From an uncultured Lachnospiraceae bacterium (GTDB taxonomy: Bacteria; Bacillota; Clostridia; Lachnospirales; Lachnospiraceae): a DNA stretch of 16,124 nucleotides. The DNA lies in NCBI GenBank assembly GCA_910579495.1, contig CAJTVD010000081.1, positions 1-16,124 on the forward strand, read 5' to 3'. The first letter of the stretch is position 1, and every line of letters starts with the position of its first letter. The notes below the pieces were generated by a model, which ran no database searches, was not told the origin of the DNA, and was given only the letters and a program-made list of their open reading frames with translations. The position numbers and the translations under genes are program-made. Shown here one piece after another: positions 1-7,462 of the stretch.

Positions 1-22
1 ACTATGCGGCTTTCAGCCACTT

Positions 23-39
23 TCACGGCTGTGCCGTGA
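23..39. repeat. Small perfect inverted repeat
   Basis: TCACGGC, a 3-base loop TGT, then GCCGTGA: a perfect 7-bp stem. It lies in the degenerate DNA before the HicA tail. No T-run follows on either strand, so it is not an obvious terminator. Role unknown. Confidence 0.3.
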
Positions 40-61
40 ATAATATAGGATTATTATTTTT

Positions 62-112
62 CTTCCCAAAGGTACAGAAAATTCCATCAAAAAACAGGCA
101 GGGCTTAGATAG
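62..112 (+). pseudogene. hicA: HicA toxin, C-terminal remnant
   Basis: One frame reads LPKGTENSIKKQAGLR and then stops at 110-112. This matches the usual end of HicA mRNA interferases, where a (P)KGT..SI(L/K)KQAGL tail closes the dsRBD-like fold. The front of the gene, including the catalytic histidine on the G-S-H segment, is not found in 1-61, which is A+T-rich and degenerate. A HicB-like remnant follows 41 bases downstream on the same strand, the normal hicA-hicB order. The identification rests on this short tail plus the neighbour, so it is solid as context but not as a functional gene. Confidence 0.6.
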
Positions 113-153
113 CCACTGCCTGCAACCTTTAAATAAAATAGGAGGTGTATTAA

Positions 154-412
154 ATGTTATCCATGTATCCAGCCTGTTTTTTTCACGAAGACAATAGTTA
201 TTCTGTAGTGTTTCCTGGCCTTAACTGGCTGTCCACATGCGGCGATACTTTTGAATGGAGACCCTATTCCAAAACCATCCAGATTAACTGATATTGACCC
301 GCAAGCCGTTGCAAAGGAACGTGCTCCAGATACGCCCTTGGGTGAATCTTTCGTCAGCATGGTTTCCGAGGTTTTGCAAGATGCATTAAAAGCACAGTTA
401 CATTTAGGATAA
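154..412 (+). pseudogene. hicB: HicB-type antitoxin, broken by two internal deletions
   Basis: HicB proteins neutralise HicA and usually repress their own promoter. The ATG at 154 has a strong site (AGGAGGTG) about 7 bases upstream. The first frame gives MLSMYPACFFHEDNSYSVVF, then PGLNWLSTCGDTFE, the typical beginning of the partial-RNase-H fold of HicB, and stops at 289-291. A second frame takes over near 256-263 and runs PIPKPSRLTDIDPQAVAKE..APDTPLGESFVSMVS, then EVLQDALKAQLHLG to the stop at 410-412; its end is a typical C-terminal DNA-binding helix. Family members carry about 20-30 more residues between the two frames and a further stretch between VSMVS and EVLQDA, so I infer two deletions, the first out of frame. 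Together with the HicA tail this is a dead HicAB module. Confidence 0.75.
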
Positions 413-470
413 ACTTTCCCCGCCGGAGCTGTCTGCAAAATATGGGAACAGTGGGTGCTTTGCCACTATA

Positions 471-509
471 AAGGAAAACAACGGACAGTACGCTTCGCGA
501 ACTGTCCGT
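471..509 (-). terminator. Rho-independent terminator downstream of the lacZ remnant
   Basis: ACGGACAGT (481-489) and ACTGTCCGT (501-509) form a perfect 9-bp stem; the loop can add a CGC/GCG pairing. On the minus strand the stem is followed by TGTTTTCCTT, so it would end transcription of the beta-galactosidase gene, whose stop lies about 60 bases upstream. The minus-strand loop GTTCGCGAAGCG resembles a motif in the repeats at 3876-3926. Confidence 0.6.
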
Positions 510-571
510 ATGGTACTGGCATATAAAAATGTCTTAAACCTGACCTTCATACCCACTATCTGCGCAAGGCC

Positions 572-2823
572 TTACCGGCACTCCGGCTTCATCCGTATCC
601 CAAAATCCATCTCATCCCCGGTGAGCCTGTATTTTTCCATCAGCTCAGGGCCGCAGCTTGCAGAACCAATGCCGCTCTGGCGGTAGTCCACACAAAGCAC
701 CGTATAAGGGGATTTCGTAAGCTGATAGTTATGGGCCTTTTCCGTAAGCTCCTCCTGGGTATAGAAGGAAGCATTGAAGGCAAAAGCTGTCTCCCCGGCT
801 ATGGTCAGGGCTGCCCTTTCGCTTGCCACCGTCACATAGTCGCAGTCATGATGGCTTCCGTTCTCCTGGGGACGGATATAATCTTCTTGCATGGCTTTTA
901 CATTTGTGTCAAATACCCCGTGGAAGCCAGACCATTTCTTGTCAATATAGCTCTCCCCAGGGCCGATGCCGCAGTATTGTACCCTGTCCATGGCTTTGGG
1001 CAGGAACAGGCGCAGGCCAAACCTTGGCAGGAACGGGAATACCGGGTTCTTCTCCCCATGGAGCGACACATCCACTGTGCCGTTGGGCCATATTGTCCAG
1101 GAGACCCTGATATCCAGGATCCGCTGCAGATAAATGGCGGAGAGGGAAAGGGTGGTATTTATCCGGATCCTGCCCCCATCCATATCCATATGGGTCTCAT
1201 AGGCCCTGGGGACGATGCGGTCATATACAGAAATTGCCGTCATGGGGAAATTCCCCGTGGTCGCCGCCGTAAGCATACATTGTCTTGCCTTCCACCGTCT
1301 TCCCCATTTCAATTGCATGGTCGCACCACTCCCAGACAAAGCCTCCACAGAAGCCTTCATACTGGTGGATCACCTGGAAATAATCCTCCAAGTCCCCGGG
1401 GCCGTTGCCCATGGCAGTATTCGCACATCACATAAGGCCGGGCGCCATCTTCCTTAAAATATCCGTGGATCGTATCAATGGAAGGATACATATGGCTGTA
1501 CAGATCCATATTGGTGTAATCGCAGTCTTCCCTGGGGGGATGGTTGGCCCCTTCGTAATGGGCCAGGCGGGTGGGGTCAAATTCCTTCGTCCATTTCAGT
1601 GCCGCCTCAAAGGTACAGCCGTAAGCACATTCGTTCCCCATAGACCAGATCACCACGCTGGGGCGGTTCTTATCCCGTTCCACACAGCGCTGGGCACGGT
1701 CAACGGTGGCCTCGGTAAACGCCGGATTATCCGCAATGGCATCTCCCCAGTGCCAGTTCCCTTTTTCCCGTTCTTCCTCTGTGATATAGATCTCCCCTGT
1801 GCCATGGCTTTCATTGTCCGCCTCGTCAATCACATAGAACCCGAAATAGTCATATAACTGATATGCCCAGGGTGCGTAGGGATAGTGGCTGGTGCGGATG
1901 GCATTGATGTTATGCCCCTTCATCACCTGCAGGTCTTTCTTAAGCTGCGCCGGGCTGATGGCAAAGCCTGTCACCGGGTCGCTGTCGTGGCGGTTGGCTC
2001 CCCTGAACTTCACCTTCACGCCGTTGATATACAAGACCCCCTTATCCACATGGATCCCGCGGATCCCCACAGTGTCCGTAATCACCTCATTTTCCGTTTC
2101 CAGGACAAGTGTATACAGATAAGGCTCTTCCGCGTTCCAGAGCCTGGCTTCTTCCACCTGGAGCACTGCCCTGTCCCCTGAGGAATCCGCCTGTGCCACA
2201 AGCTCCCCTTCACTGCCAAAAAGGCTCGCCTTCACTGCCGCCTGCTGTGCCAGATACCGGAAAGTGACCTCCACCTTTCCGCCCTTTAAGTCCTGTGTAG
2301 GCTGTGCCTTTACAAAATAGTCAAAAATGCCTTCCTGGGGCCTTCTTAAAAGATACACGTCCCGGAAGATCCCGCTCATCCTGAACTTATCCTGATCCTC
2401 CATGTAGCTTCCGTCACACCACTTCAGCACCAGCACACAGAGGGTATTCTCCCCCTCCTTAAGGCTCTTTGTCACATCAAATTCGCTGGTGGCATGGGAA
2501 ACCTGGCTGTACCCAATAAAGTCTCCGTTCACCCACACATAAAAGCAGGAATCCACACCCTCAAAATTCAGGTACGCCCTGGGGGCATTTTCCTCCTTAT
2601 AATAGGTAAAGGTACGCACATACTCCCCACAGGGATTCTCATAGGGTACGTAGGGAGGATCCATAGGGAAAGGGTAACGGGTGTTGGTGTACTGGTGGCG
2701 GCCATAGCCATAATTCTGCCATACCCCAGGCACTGTCACCTGGTCAAAGCCTGCCGTGTCATAGCCTTCCCTGAAAAATTCTTCCTCCACATCGTAGATA
2801 CTGCCAGAATAGCGGGATTTCCA
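572..2823 (-). pseudogene. lacZ: Glycoside hydrolase family 2 beta-galactosidase, frameshifted and deleted
   Basis: Intact homologues are cytoplasmic enzymes of about 1000 residues that hydrolyse beta-galactosides such as lactose. From 2823 downward one frame shows the sugar-binding jelly-roll (VPGVWQNYGYGRHQYTN, NPCGEYVRTF, NFEGVDSCFYVWVNG), the Ig-like domain and the TIM barrel with acid/base Glu in WSMGNE (codon 1630-1632) and nucleophile Glu in VMCEY (codon 1420-1422). Directly after the nucleophile, near 1408-1416, the frame shifts: CEYCH should continue into AMGNGPGDLEDY, which is present in another frame down to about 1221. A third frame (from about 1240 down to 572) carries the C-terminal beta-sandwich (YDRIVPRAYET, PRFGLRLFLP, GPGESYIDK, DYRQSGIGS). 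Between HDGNFC and YDRIVPR roughly 200 or more family residues are missing. The N-terminal ~60 residues and start codon are also absent. The reading frames are otherwise open, so the decay looks recent. Confidence 0.93.
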
Positions 2824-2959
2824 TATCATGTATTGCCCGCAATATGGACAAAATGATACGATCTTGGATGCCGCCAAAAAGCCTTTTCCAAGATGGGACG
2901 CAGTAAAATTTGATGCGGCAAGATAAGCGATACCCAAAGGAGCAGGCACTGCCGCGCTT
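2824..2959 (-). other. Unassigned segment between retropepsin gene and lacZ remnant
   Basis: This 136-base stretch is open on the minus strand and joins the lacZ frame. It reads SHLGKGFLAASKIVSFCPYC and on to GQYM. The FCPYCG signature is common at the end of small zinc-ribbon proteins, so this may be the tail of another gene fused by deletion to lacZ. It does not resemble the N-terminus of a GH2 enzyme. Too short to identify. Confidence 0.3.
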
Positions 2960-3415
2960 CTAAACCTCCGCCGCACCACAAAGCACAAAAATTTTACCAT
3001 CTTCATTTACTACTCTCAGTTTACGTATATTACTCTCCCAATCAGGTATTTCTACGTTCAGCACATGATTTACAGTATCGATCTGATAAATGAGGCCTTC
3101 AAACATGGTTGCACTCAATATGAGATTGAAAGTAGCATTTATCTCATTATTTGCTATCATGTGCATACTTGGATATAAAATGCCGCCAACCTCTAAGTTT
3201 ACTTGATACAAATTGCCAAATGTTGAACCACCGAAACCAGATAATGGCACATTCCCCTTAACAAGAACTGCACCCAATTCAGATATAAGTATATCCTCAT
3301 CATCCGTCCATACCGGAATATAAGCCCCTGTATCGAACAAAGCGGTAAGCCCATTATTTAAAATAACTACTGGCCTTTGTCTTGTTTTGTCCAATCTTAA
3401 TGTATACTGTTTCAT
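2960..3415 (-). CDS. Retropepsin-like aspartic protease domain protein
   Basis: The 151-residue protein carries the aspartic protease signature ALFDTGAYIPVW at about residues 25-36 (catalytic Asp of DTG) and, near residues 96-101, a hydrophobic segment FNLILSATMFEG followed by a beta-rich end, as in single-domain retropepsin-like bacterial proteins that act as dimers. There is no signal peptide, so it is probably cytoplasmic. The ATG overlaps the stop of the upstream small gene (ATGA, 3412-3415), which points to translational coupling, and GGTGGGTG upstream serves as ribosome binding site. The substrate is unknown. The DTG motif and spacing are seen; protease activity is inferred from the fold family. 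The C-terminus abuts decayed DNA but appears complete. Confidence 0.72.
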   Translation of the reverse strand: MKQYTLRLDKTRQRPVVILNNGLTALFDTGAYIPVWTDDEDILISELGAVLVKGNVPLSGFGGSTFGNLYQVNLEVGGILYPSMHMIANNEINATFNLILSATMFEGLIYQIDTVNHVLNVEIPDWESNIRKLRVVNEDGKIFVLCGAAEV

Positions 3416-3645
3416 AATACACCCACCATGCCCAGTTGTATGTATCCCTCAGGATCCGTATGGCGTGCAATGATCTCCCCCTTTAATACCAATCTGGTCA
3501 ATTCTGATTTCTTTTTATCCGCATACTTAACGATGGCAGATTCTACAGAAACTCCATCGTTATTCAGATACCGTACTCCTGTAAGCCCGACCCATTGGCC
3601 AGGATATTTCTTTTGTATCTGCTCCCAAGTCATCCTCTCATTCAC
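3412..3645 (-). CDS. Small conserved-looking protein upstream of the retropepsin gene
   Basis: About 77 residues (NERMTWEQIQKKYPGQWVGL near the N-terminus, IIARHTDPEGYIQLGMVGVL at the C-terminus). The start is uncertain: GTG at 3645 is preferred because AAGGAAG ends 8 bases upstream; the frame also has GTG at 3654 and TTG at 3651, both too close to that site. The WVGLTGVRYLNNDGVSVESA stretch looks like a small beta-rich domain, with no recognisable catalytic motif. Its stop overlaps the retropepsin start by four bases and the pair has its own promoter, so the two probably act together, perhaps as enzyme and partner or substrate adaptor. That role is inference only. Confidence 0.6.
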   Translation of the reverse strand: MNERMTWEQIQKKYPGQWVGLTGVRYLNNDGVSVESAIVKYADKKKSELTRLVLKGEIIARHTDPEGYIQLGMVGVL

Positions 3646-3707
3646 AAACAACACTTCCTTCCATATACGAAAGTCTTTCTCATGTAATTTTCAATTGATC
3701 TATATAT

Positions 3708-3736
3708 ATTATAGCATTTTGCCCAATGTACCACAA
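3708..3736 (-). promoter_or_regulatory. Sigma-70-type promoter of the small protein/retropepsin operon
   Basis: On the minus strand TTGTGG (3731-3736) and TATAAT (3708-3713) are separated by exactly 17 bases. Transcription would start near 3700, about 55 bases before the GTG at 3645. The -10 box is perfect, the -35 box has four of six consensus bases. Confidence 0.6.
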
Positions 3737-3816
3737 TCGCCCTCATTTTTTCTGTCGGCTATAAATACCATATCGCCATACTCAAATGAATGCCTGAATA
3801 AGGGGCTGCAAAATTA
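3709..3816 (-). other. Possible C-terminal gene remnant overlapping a promoter
   Basis: The minus strand has an open frame reading HSFEYGDMVFIADRKNEGDC and ending GTLGKML at 3709-3711. It looks protein-like and may be the tail of a lost gene. The rest of the intergenic stretch, 3646-3850, holds nothing else I can name. No family recognised. Confidence 0.25.
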
Positions 3817-3853
3817 GCTATTATCTGCGCAACAAACATCGTCACGCCCCACA

Positions 3854-3938
3854 CGGCTTATTGTATCAAACGCCGCCACGCTACGCGAACCGGCTTATTG
3901 TATCAAACGCCGTCCGCTACGCGAACCGGCTTATTGTG
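3854..3938. repeat. Short tandem repeat of a 36-37-bp unit
   Basis: CGGCTTATTGTATCAAACGC plus CG (22 bp) occurs at 3854-3875 and 3891-3912, and its start CGGCTTATTGT again at 3927. Between them lie near-identical linkers ending GCTACGCGAAC. Each 22-bp unit has CGGC/GCCG ends. On the minus strand the linker reads GTTCGCGTAGCG, close to the loop of the lacZ terminator (GTTCGCGAAGCG). The unit lies just past the prfA terminator, the usual place for REP/MITE-like intergenic repeats. Confidence 0.7.
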
Positions 3939-3941
3939 GTC

Positions 3942-3979
3942 AAAAAACCGGCTCATTTTTTACCAAATGAACCGGTTTT
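3942..3979 (-). terminator. Rho-independent terminator of the yqhQ-prmC-prfA operon
   Basis: On the minus strand AAAACCGGTTCATTT, a 6-base loop, and AAATGAGCCGGTTTT pair over 15 positions with one G-U, followed by a T-run (complement of 3942-3947). It lies about 65 bases after the prfA stop. Confidence 0.8.
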
Positions 3980-4042
3980 CAGCCTGGCCTATGAAGCTGT
4001 TAAGATCCTATCATCCTGCGGGATCCGCATAATATCAAGTAT

Positions 4043-5122
4043 TTAAGCCTCCTGGTTTAAGATGCACAACTTGCGGGCCTGGTCCGCTGCAATACAGGCA
4101 TCCAGGATCTCCTGGATATCCCCGTCCATGATTTTGTCCAGTTTATACAAGGTAAGCCCGATCCGGTGGTCGGTCACCCGCCCCTGGGGGAAATTGTAGG
4201 TACGGATCTTCTCCGACCGGTCCCCTGTACCAATCTGGCTTCTGCGGAGCTCCGCCTCCGCGTCATGGCGCTGCTGCTGTTCCAGGTCATAGAGCTTTGC
4301 TTTCAGCAGGGCAAAGGCCTTCTCCTTGTTCTGAAGCTGGGATTTTTCCGTCTGGCTGTAGACCACGATCCCCGTAGGATAGTGGGTAAGGCGTACTGCG
4401 GAATCAGTGGTGTTCACGCACTGCCCCCCGTTCCCTGACGCCCGCATAACATCTATACGTATATCCTTATCTTCAATTACGATATCAATATCTTCGTCCA
4501 CTTCCGGCATCACCGCCACGCTGATGGTAGAGGTATGGATGCGCCCGCCGGACTCGGTTTCCGGCACCCGCTGTACCCGGTGGACGCCGCTTTCATATTT
4601 CAGCCTGGAATAAGCCCCCTGCCCGGTGATCATAAAGTTTACTTCTTTCATGCCGCCGATCCCGATCTCATCCACATTTAAGGTCTCCACCTTCCAGCGC
4701 TGTCCCTCCGCATAGTGTACATACAGGCGGAACATCTCCGCCGCAAAAAGCGCTGCCTCGTCTCCCCCGGCCCCTGCCCGGATCTCCACGATAACGTTCT
4801 TCTCGTCATTAGGGTCTTTGGGCAGAAGAAGGATCTTCAGCTCCTGTTCCAGCTCCTCGATACGCTTTTTGGCCGCCGCCAGCTCCTCCTTCAGCATTTC
4901 CCGCATATCTTCGTCGGACTCTTCCTCCAGCATCCCCAGGGAATCCTCCACATCCTGCCGGGATTTTTTGTATTCCCTATAAGCCTCCACAATGGGGGTC
5001 AGGTCGCTTTGTTCCTTCATCAGCTTCCGGAACCGCTCCTGGTTATTGGCTACGGTAGGTTCCCCCAGCTCCCCCATGATCTCCTCAAATCGAATCAACA
5101 AGTCTTCCAGTTTATCAAACAC
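4043..5122 (-). CDS. prfA: Peptide chain release factor 1 (RF1)
   Basis: RF1 recognises UAA and UAG stop codons in the ribosomal A site and triggers hydrolysis of peptidyl-tRNA. The 359-residue length is normal. Visible features: an N-terminal coiled-coil domain 1 (to about residue 105) rich in Glu/Lys, the EIRAGAGGDEAALFA block at 113-127, the stop-codon-reading PxT motif as PET (187-189) in VQRVPETESGGRIH, the catalytic GGQ loop (232-234) in SGNGGQCVNTTDS, and the GTGDRSEKIRTYNFPQGRVT block typical of class I factors. PxT rather than SPF marks RF1, not RF2. Translation starts at GTG (5122) with GGGAGG nine bases upstream, five bases after the prmC stop. prmC, next to it, encodes the enzyme that methylates the GGQ glutamine, so the two are co-expressed. 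Confidence 0.98.
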   Translation of the reverse strand: MFDKLEDLLIRFEEIMGELGEPTVANNQERFRKLMKEQSDLTPIVEAYREYKKSRQDVEDSLGMLEEESDEDMREMLKEELAAAKKRIEELEQELKILLLPKDPNDEKNVIVEIRAGAGGDEAALFAAEMFRLYVHYAEGQRWKVETLNVDEIGIGGMKEVNFMITGQGAYSRLKYESGVHRVQRVPETESGGRIHTSTISVAVMPEVDEDIDIVIEDKDIRIDVMRASGNGGQCVNTTDSAVRLTHYPTGIVVYSQTEKSQLQNKEKAFALLKAKLYDLEQQQRHDAEAELRRSQIGTGDRSEKIRTYNFPQGRVTDHRIGLTLYKLDKIMDGDIQEILDACIAADQARKLCILNQEA

Positions 5123-5127
5123 TGCTT

Positions 5128-5961
5128 TTAACCTCCCAATCTTCCCAGTACTACCCTGTCAAGCCCCGCCAGATCCCTGCAAACCATAACCTCCCCATAG
5201 CCTGCTTCCTCCATATAACCGCTTACCGCCTGGGCTTGGTCACAGCCGATCTCAAAAAACAGCATCCCACCAGGGTACAGGTATTCTCCCGCTTCTTTTA
5301 TGATTTTTCTGTAAAAATCCAGCCCGTCCTCTCCCCCGTCCAGGGCTGCCAAAGGGTCATGTTCCCTGACCTCCTCCATCAGCCCCGGGATTTGGCCGCT
5401 GGGAATATAGGGGGGATTCGATACGATGATCTCGTATTTTCCCGTTACCTTTTCAAACAGGTCGCTTTGTATAAAATCCGCTTCCAGCCCCAGCGCCCCG
5501 GCATTTTGGCGGGCTATGGCCAGGGCTTTTCCCGAAAGGTCGCAGCCTGTCCCCTGGCATCTGTTGGAATATCGCAGCAGGCTCAAAAGAATACACCCGG
5601 ACCCGGTGCACATATCCAGGATCCTCATGCCGTCATGGAGATAACGCATCACTTCCTCCACCAGGGTCTCCGTATCCTGCCTGGGGATCAGCACATCCCT
5701 TGTCACCTGGAACTTAAGCCCCATAAATTCCTGATACCCAAGGATATGCTGCAAGGGCACATGGCGGCTCCTGGTGCCAATTGCCTCCTGGTAATCCCGG
5801 CACTTCTCTTCCGCCACCGGCTCTTCCCCATGGACTGTAAGATAACTTCTGTCTGTGGCGCAGATCTCCTCCAAAAGCAGCCTGGCGTCCAGCGCCGCTT
5901 CCCCGATCCCCGCCGCCTTAAGCTGGCCTGCTCCCCACTCATACAATGCTTTATATATCAT
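5128..5961 (-). CDS. prmC: Release factor glutamine N5-methyltransferase
   Basis: PrmC transfers a methyl group from S-adenosylmethionine to the glutamine of the GGQ motif of RF1 and RF2, which raises termination efficiency. The 277-residue protein has the N-terminal helical substrate domain (with LQHILGYQEFMGLKF), the SAM-binding motif ILDMCTGSGCILL (about 114-126), an acidic motif II (GTGCDLSGKAL) and the catalytic NPPY (182-185) in VSNPPYIPS. The start is placed at ATG 5961, where AGAGG precedes it by six bases; the frame continues 20 codons upstream but that part lies inside yqhQ and lacks a site. The start overlaps the yqhQ stop by 11 bases and the stop is five bases from prfA, so yqhQ-prmC-prfA is one translationally coupled operon. 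Confidence 0.97.
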   Translation of the reverse strand: MIYKALYEWGAGQLKAAGIGEAALDARLLLEEICATDRSYLTVHGEEPVAEEKCRDYQEAIGTRSRHVPLQHILGYQEFMGLKFQVTRDVLIPRQDTETLVEEVMRYLHDGMRILDMCTGSGCILLSLLRYSNRCQGTGCDLSGKALAIARQNAGALGLEADFIQSDLFEKVTGKYEIIVSNPPYIPSGQIPGLMEEVREHDPLAALDGGEDGLDFYRKIIKEAGEYLYPGGMLFFEIGCDQAQAVSGYMEEAGYGEVMVCRDLAGLDRVVLGRLGG

Positions 5962-6955
5962 CCTCGTCCTCTTCCCCGGTGGGCCCGTCCACCAGCCAGG
6001 ACTCATCCACCTCATAGCCAAAAGTTTCCTTTAAATAAGCTTTCCAGTCAAACACTGCCTCCACCGACTTCATGGCAACCTCCACCATGTCCTCCTCCGG
6101 TTCCTTGGTGGTAAGCCGCTGGAGCATCATTCCCGGGGCGGAGATGATGCGTACTAAAATATTGTCGCTCCTGCCCGCCAGGCGGATGATTTCATAGGAG
6201 ATCCCCGCAATCACCGGGATCAGGGCGATCCTAAGCAGGATCCTCACCGCCGGATTTTCCACCCGGATAAAAAAGAACAGCACAATACTTACAAACATCA
6301 CAAAAAACAGAAAGCTGGTGCCGCAGCGTTTATGGATCCGGGAGCTCCTCATCACATTATGCATTGTAAGCGGCCTTCCCTTTTCAATGCAGTTGATACA
6401 TTTGTGCTCCGCCCCATGGTATTGGTAAAGCCTGTGGATATCTTTCATCAGGCTGATGCCCACCACATAGGCAAAGAAGATCAGGATCCGGATGGCTCCC
6501 TCAAGGATCGCCAGAAGGGAGGCATTTCTCACATACTCCGTAAGAAGCGAGGACAGGAAATAGGGCAGCAGGATAAAAATGCCCACTGCAAGCAAAATGG
6601 AAACTACCGTGGTAATTCCCATCAGGATCCCCTCCCCTTTGCCCCCTGCCGCGGAATCCAGGGCTTTGTCCAGTTTCGTCTCTTCCCCCTCATCTTCATA
6701 AAAAGAGGCAGAGTAATTCAGGATCTTAATCCCCAGGCGAAGGGAATCTACAAAGTTAAACACCCCCCTGATAAAGGGCAGCTTCACGATCTTATTGTCC
6801 GGCAGGCTGCCCCGGAACACGTCCACCTCCACCTCGATCTCCCCGTTGGGCTTCCTGATGGCTACTGCATAATCATCCTTGTTTTTCATCATAACACCTT
6901 CCAGGACAGCCTGCCCGCCTATCCCGGATGAACGGTTATATTTCTTTTTCGTCAT
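5951..6955 (-). CDS. yqhQ: DUF1385 (YqhQ-type) integral membrane protein
   Basis: A 334-residue DUF1385 protein. Seen: the N-terminal block GIGGQAVLEGVMMKN (11-25), the FRGSLPDNKIVKLPFIRGVF segment (47-66), two hydrophobic stretches about 108-140 and 148-170, the conserved YHGAEHKCINCIE (179-191) and SRIHKRCGTSFL (205-216) with paired Cys/His residues, two more membrane segments (212-232, 236-258), and an acidic C-terminus ending EEDEDDI. The family is widespread in Firmicutes next to prmC-prfA and rpmE; its biochemical role is not settled. The Cys/His blocks could bind a metal, which is inference. ATG 6955 is chosen because GGGAGG lies nine bases upstream; 55 further upstream codons run through an inverted repeat and are rejected. 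Confidence 0.93.
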   Translation of the reverse strand: MTKKKYNRSSGIGGQAVLEGVMMKNKDDYAVAIRKPNGEIEVEVDVFRGSLPDNKIVKLPFIRGVFNFVDSLRLGIKILNYSASFYEDEGEETKLDKALDSAAGGKGEGILMGITTVVSILLAVGIFILLPYFLSSLLTEYVRNASLLAILEGAIRILIFFAYVVGISLMKDIHRLYQYHGAEHKCINCIEKGRPLTMHNVMRSSRIHKRCGTSFLFFVMFVSIVLFFFIRVENPAVRILLRIALIPVIAGISYEIIRLAGRSDNILVRIISAPGMMLQRLTTKEPEEDMVEVAMKSVEAVFDWKAYLKETFGYEVDESWLVDGPTGEEDEDDI

Positions 6956-7030
6956 AAAATCATACCTCCCTATGCCATCAGCCCTTTTTGCGCCGCTGGC
7001 ATATTTCCTGCGCAGGCCCGTGCAGCCAAG

Positions 7031-7097
7031 CCAGGGAAGATTGTCCCTGCTGCCCGTGCGCCGGACGGCCGCCAGCTTTTGGGACAATCTTCCCTGG
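7031..7097. repeat. Perfect 17-bp inverted repeat between rpmE and yqhQ
   Basis: CCAGGGAAGATTGTCCC (7031-7047) and GGGACAATCTTCCCTGG (7081-7097) are exact inverse copies with a 33-base G+C-rich spacer that itself contains smaller palindromes (around 7060-7072). Sequences outside the arms (GCGCACGG-like) also resemble each other. No T-run follows, so it is not a simple terminator. It could be a mobile-type intergenic repeat or an RNA structure in the leader of yqhQ. Confidence 0.8.
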
Positions 7098-7111
7098 GCA
7101 ACCGTGCGCAT

Positions 7112-7146
7112 AAAAAACAAGGTTGAGATGTGACCACCCCAACCTT
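7112..7146 (-). terminator. Rho-independent terminator of rpmE
   Basis: On the minus strand AAGGTTG (7140-7146), a loop of about 14 bases, CAACCTT (7119-7125) and then GTTTTTT. It begins about 12 bases after the rpmE stop. Confidence 0.75.
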
Positions 7147-7157
7147 ATCATGCAAAC

Positions 7158-7361
7158 TTATTTTCCTACACCATACTTCCTGTTGAACTTCTCTATACGT
7201 CCATCAGCTCTTGCTGTCTTCTGCTGACCTGTGTAGAATGGATGGCATTTGGAACAAACTTCAACGTGGATGTCCTTTTTGGTTGAACCTGTTACAAATG
7301 TATTGCCGCAGTTGCAAGTTACAGTTGCCTGAAAGTATTCAGGATGGATTCCTTCTTTCAT
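7158..7361 (-). CDS. rpmE: 50S ribosomal protein L31
   Basis: L31 bridges the central protuberance of the large subunit to the small subunit head. The 67-residue protein starts MKEGIHPEYFQATVTCNCGN and has the zinc-binding cysteines CxC (in CNCG, residues 16 and 18) and CxxC (in CSKC, about 36-39), so it is the zinc-containing (C+) type; such L31 can be exchanged for a cysteine-free paralogue under zinc limitation. ATG 7361 has GAGAGGTG six bases upstream. It sits between rho and yqhQ, a common Clostridia arrangement, with its own promoter and terminator. Confidence 0.98.
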   Translation of the reverse strand: MKEGIHPEYFQATVTCNCGNTFVTGSTKKDIHVEVCSKCHPFYTGQQKTARADGRIEKFNRKYGVGK

Positions 7362-7462
7362 GATTTCACCTCTCTATGATAAAATTATAGTACGTTTTCC
7401 TTCCTAAATTATACCGCCTGTGGCTTTAGTCCCGGCATATATAATTCTGAAACAGCTTTTTA

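Noticed and set aside
157..438. Minus-strand 93-codon frame
   Set aside because: It is antisense to the HicB remnant, which has a strong ribosome site and family sequence on the plus strand.
731..1857. Long plus-strand open frames (731-1435, 1405-1857)
   Set aside because: They are antisense to the GH2 beta-galactosidase remnant, whose family motifs are clear on the minus strand; the plus-strand translations show no domain.
3854..3938. CRISPR array
   Set aside because: Only two full units, the 'spacers' are nearly identical, and no cas genes are present; it is an ordinary tandem repeat.
5236..6931. Plus-strand open frames over prmC and yqhQ
   Set aside because: Shadows of G+C-rich minus-strand genes with complete catalytic or family motifs; no ribosome sites.
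6956..7120. N-terminal extension of yqhQ
   Set aside because: The extra 55 codons run through a perfect inverted repeat and do not match the family; the ATG at 6955 has a good ribosome site.
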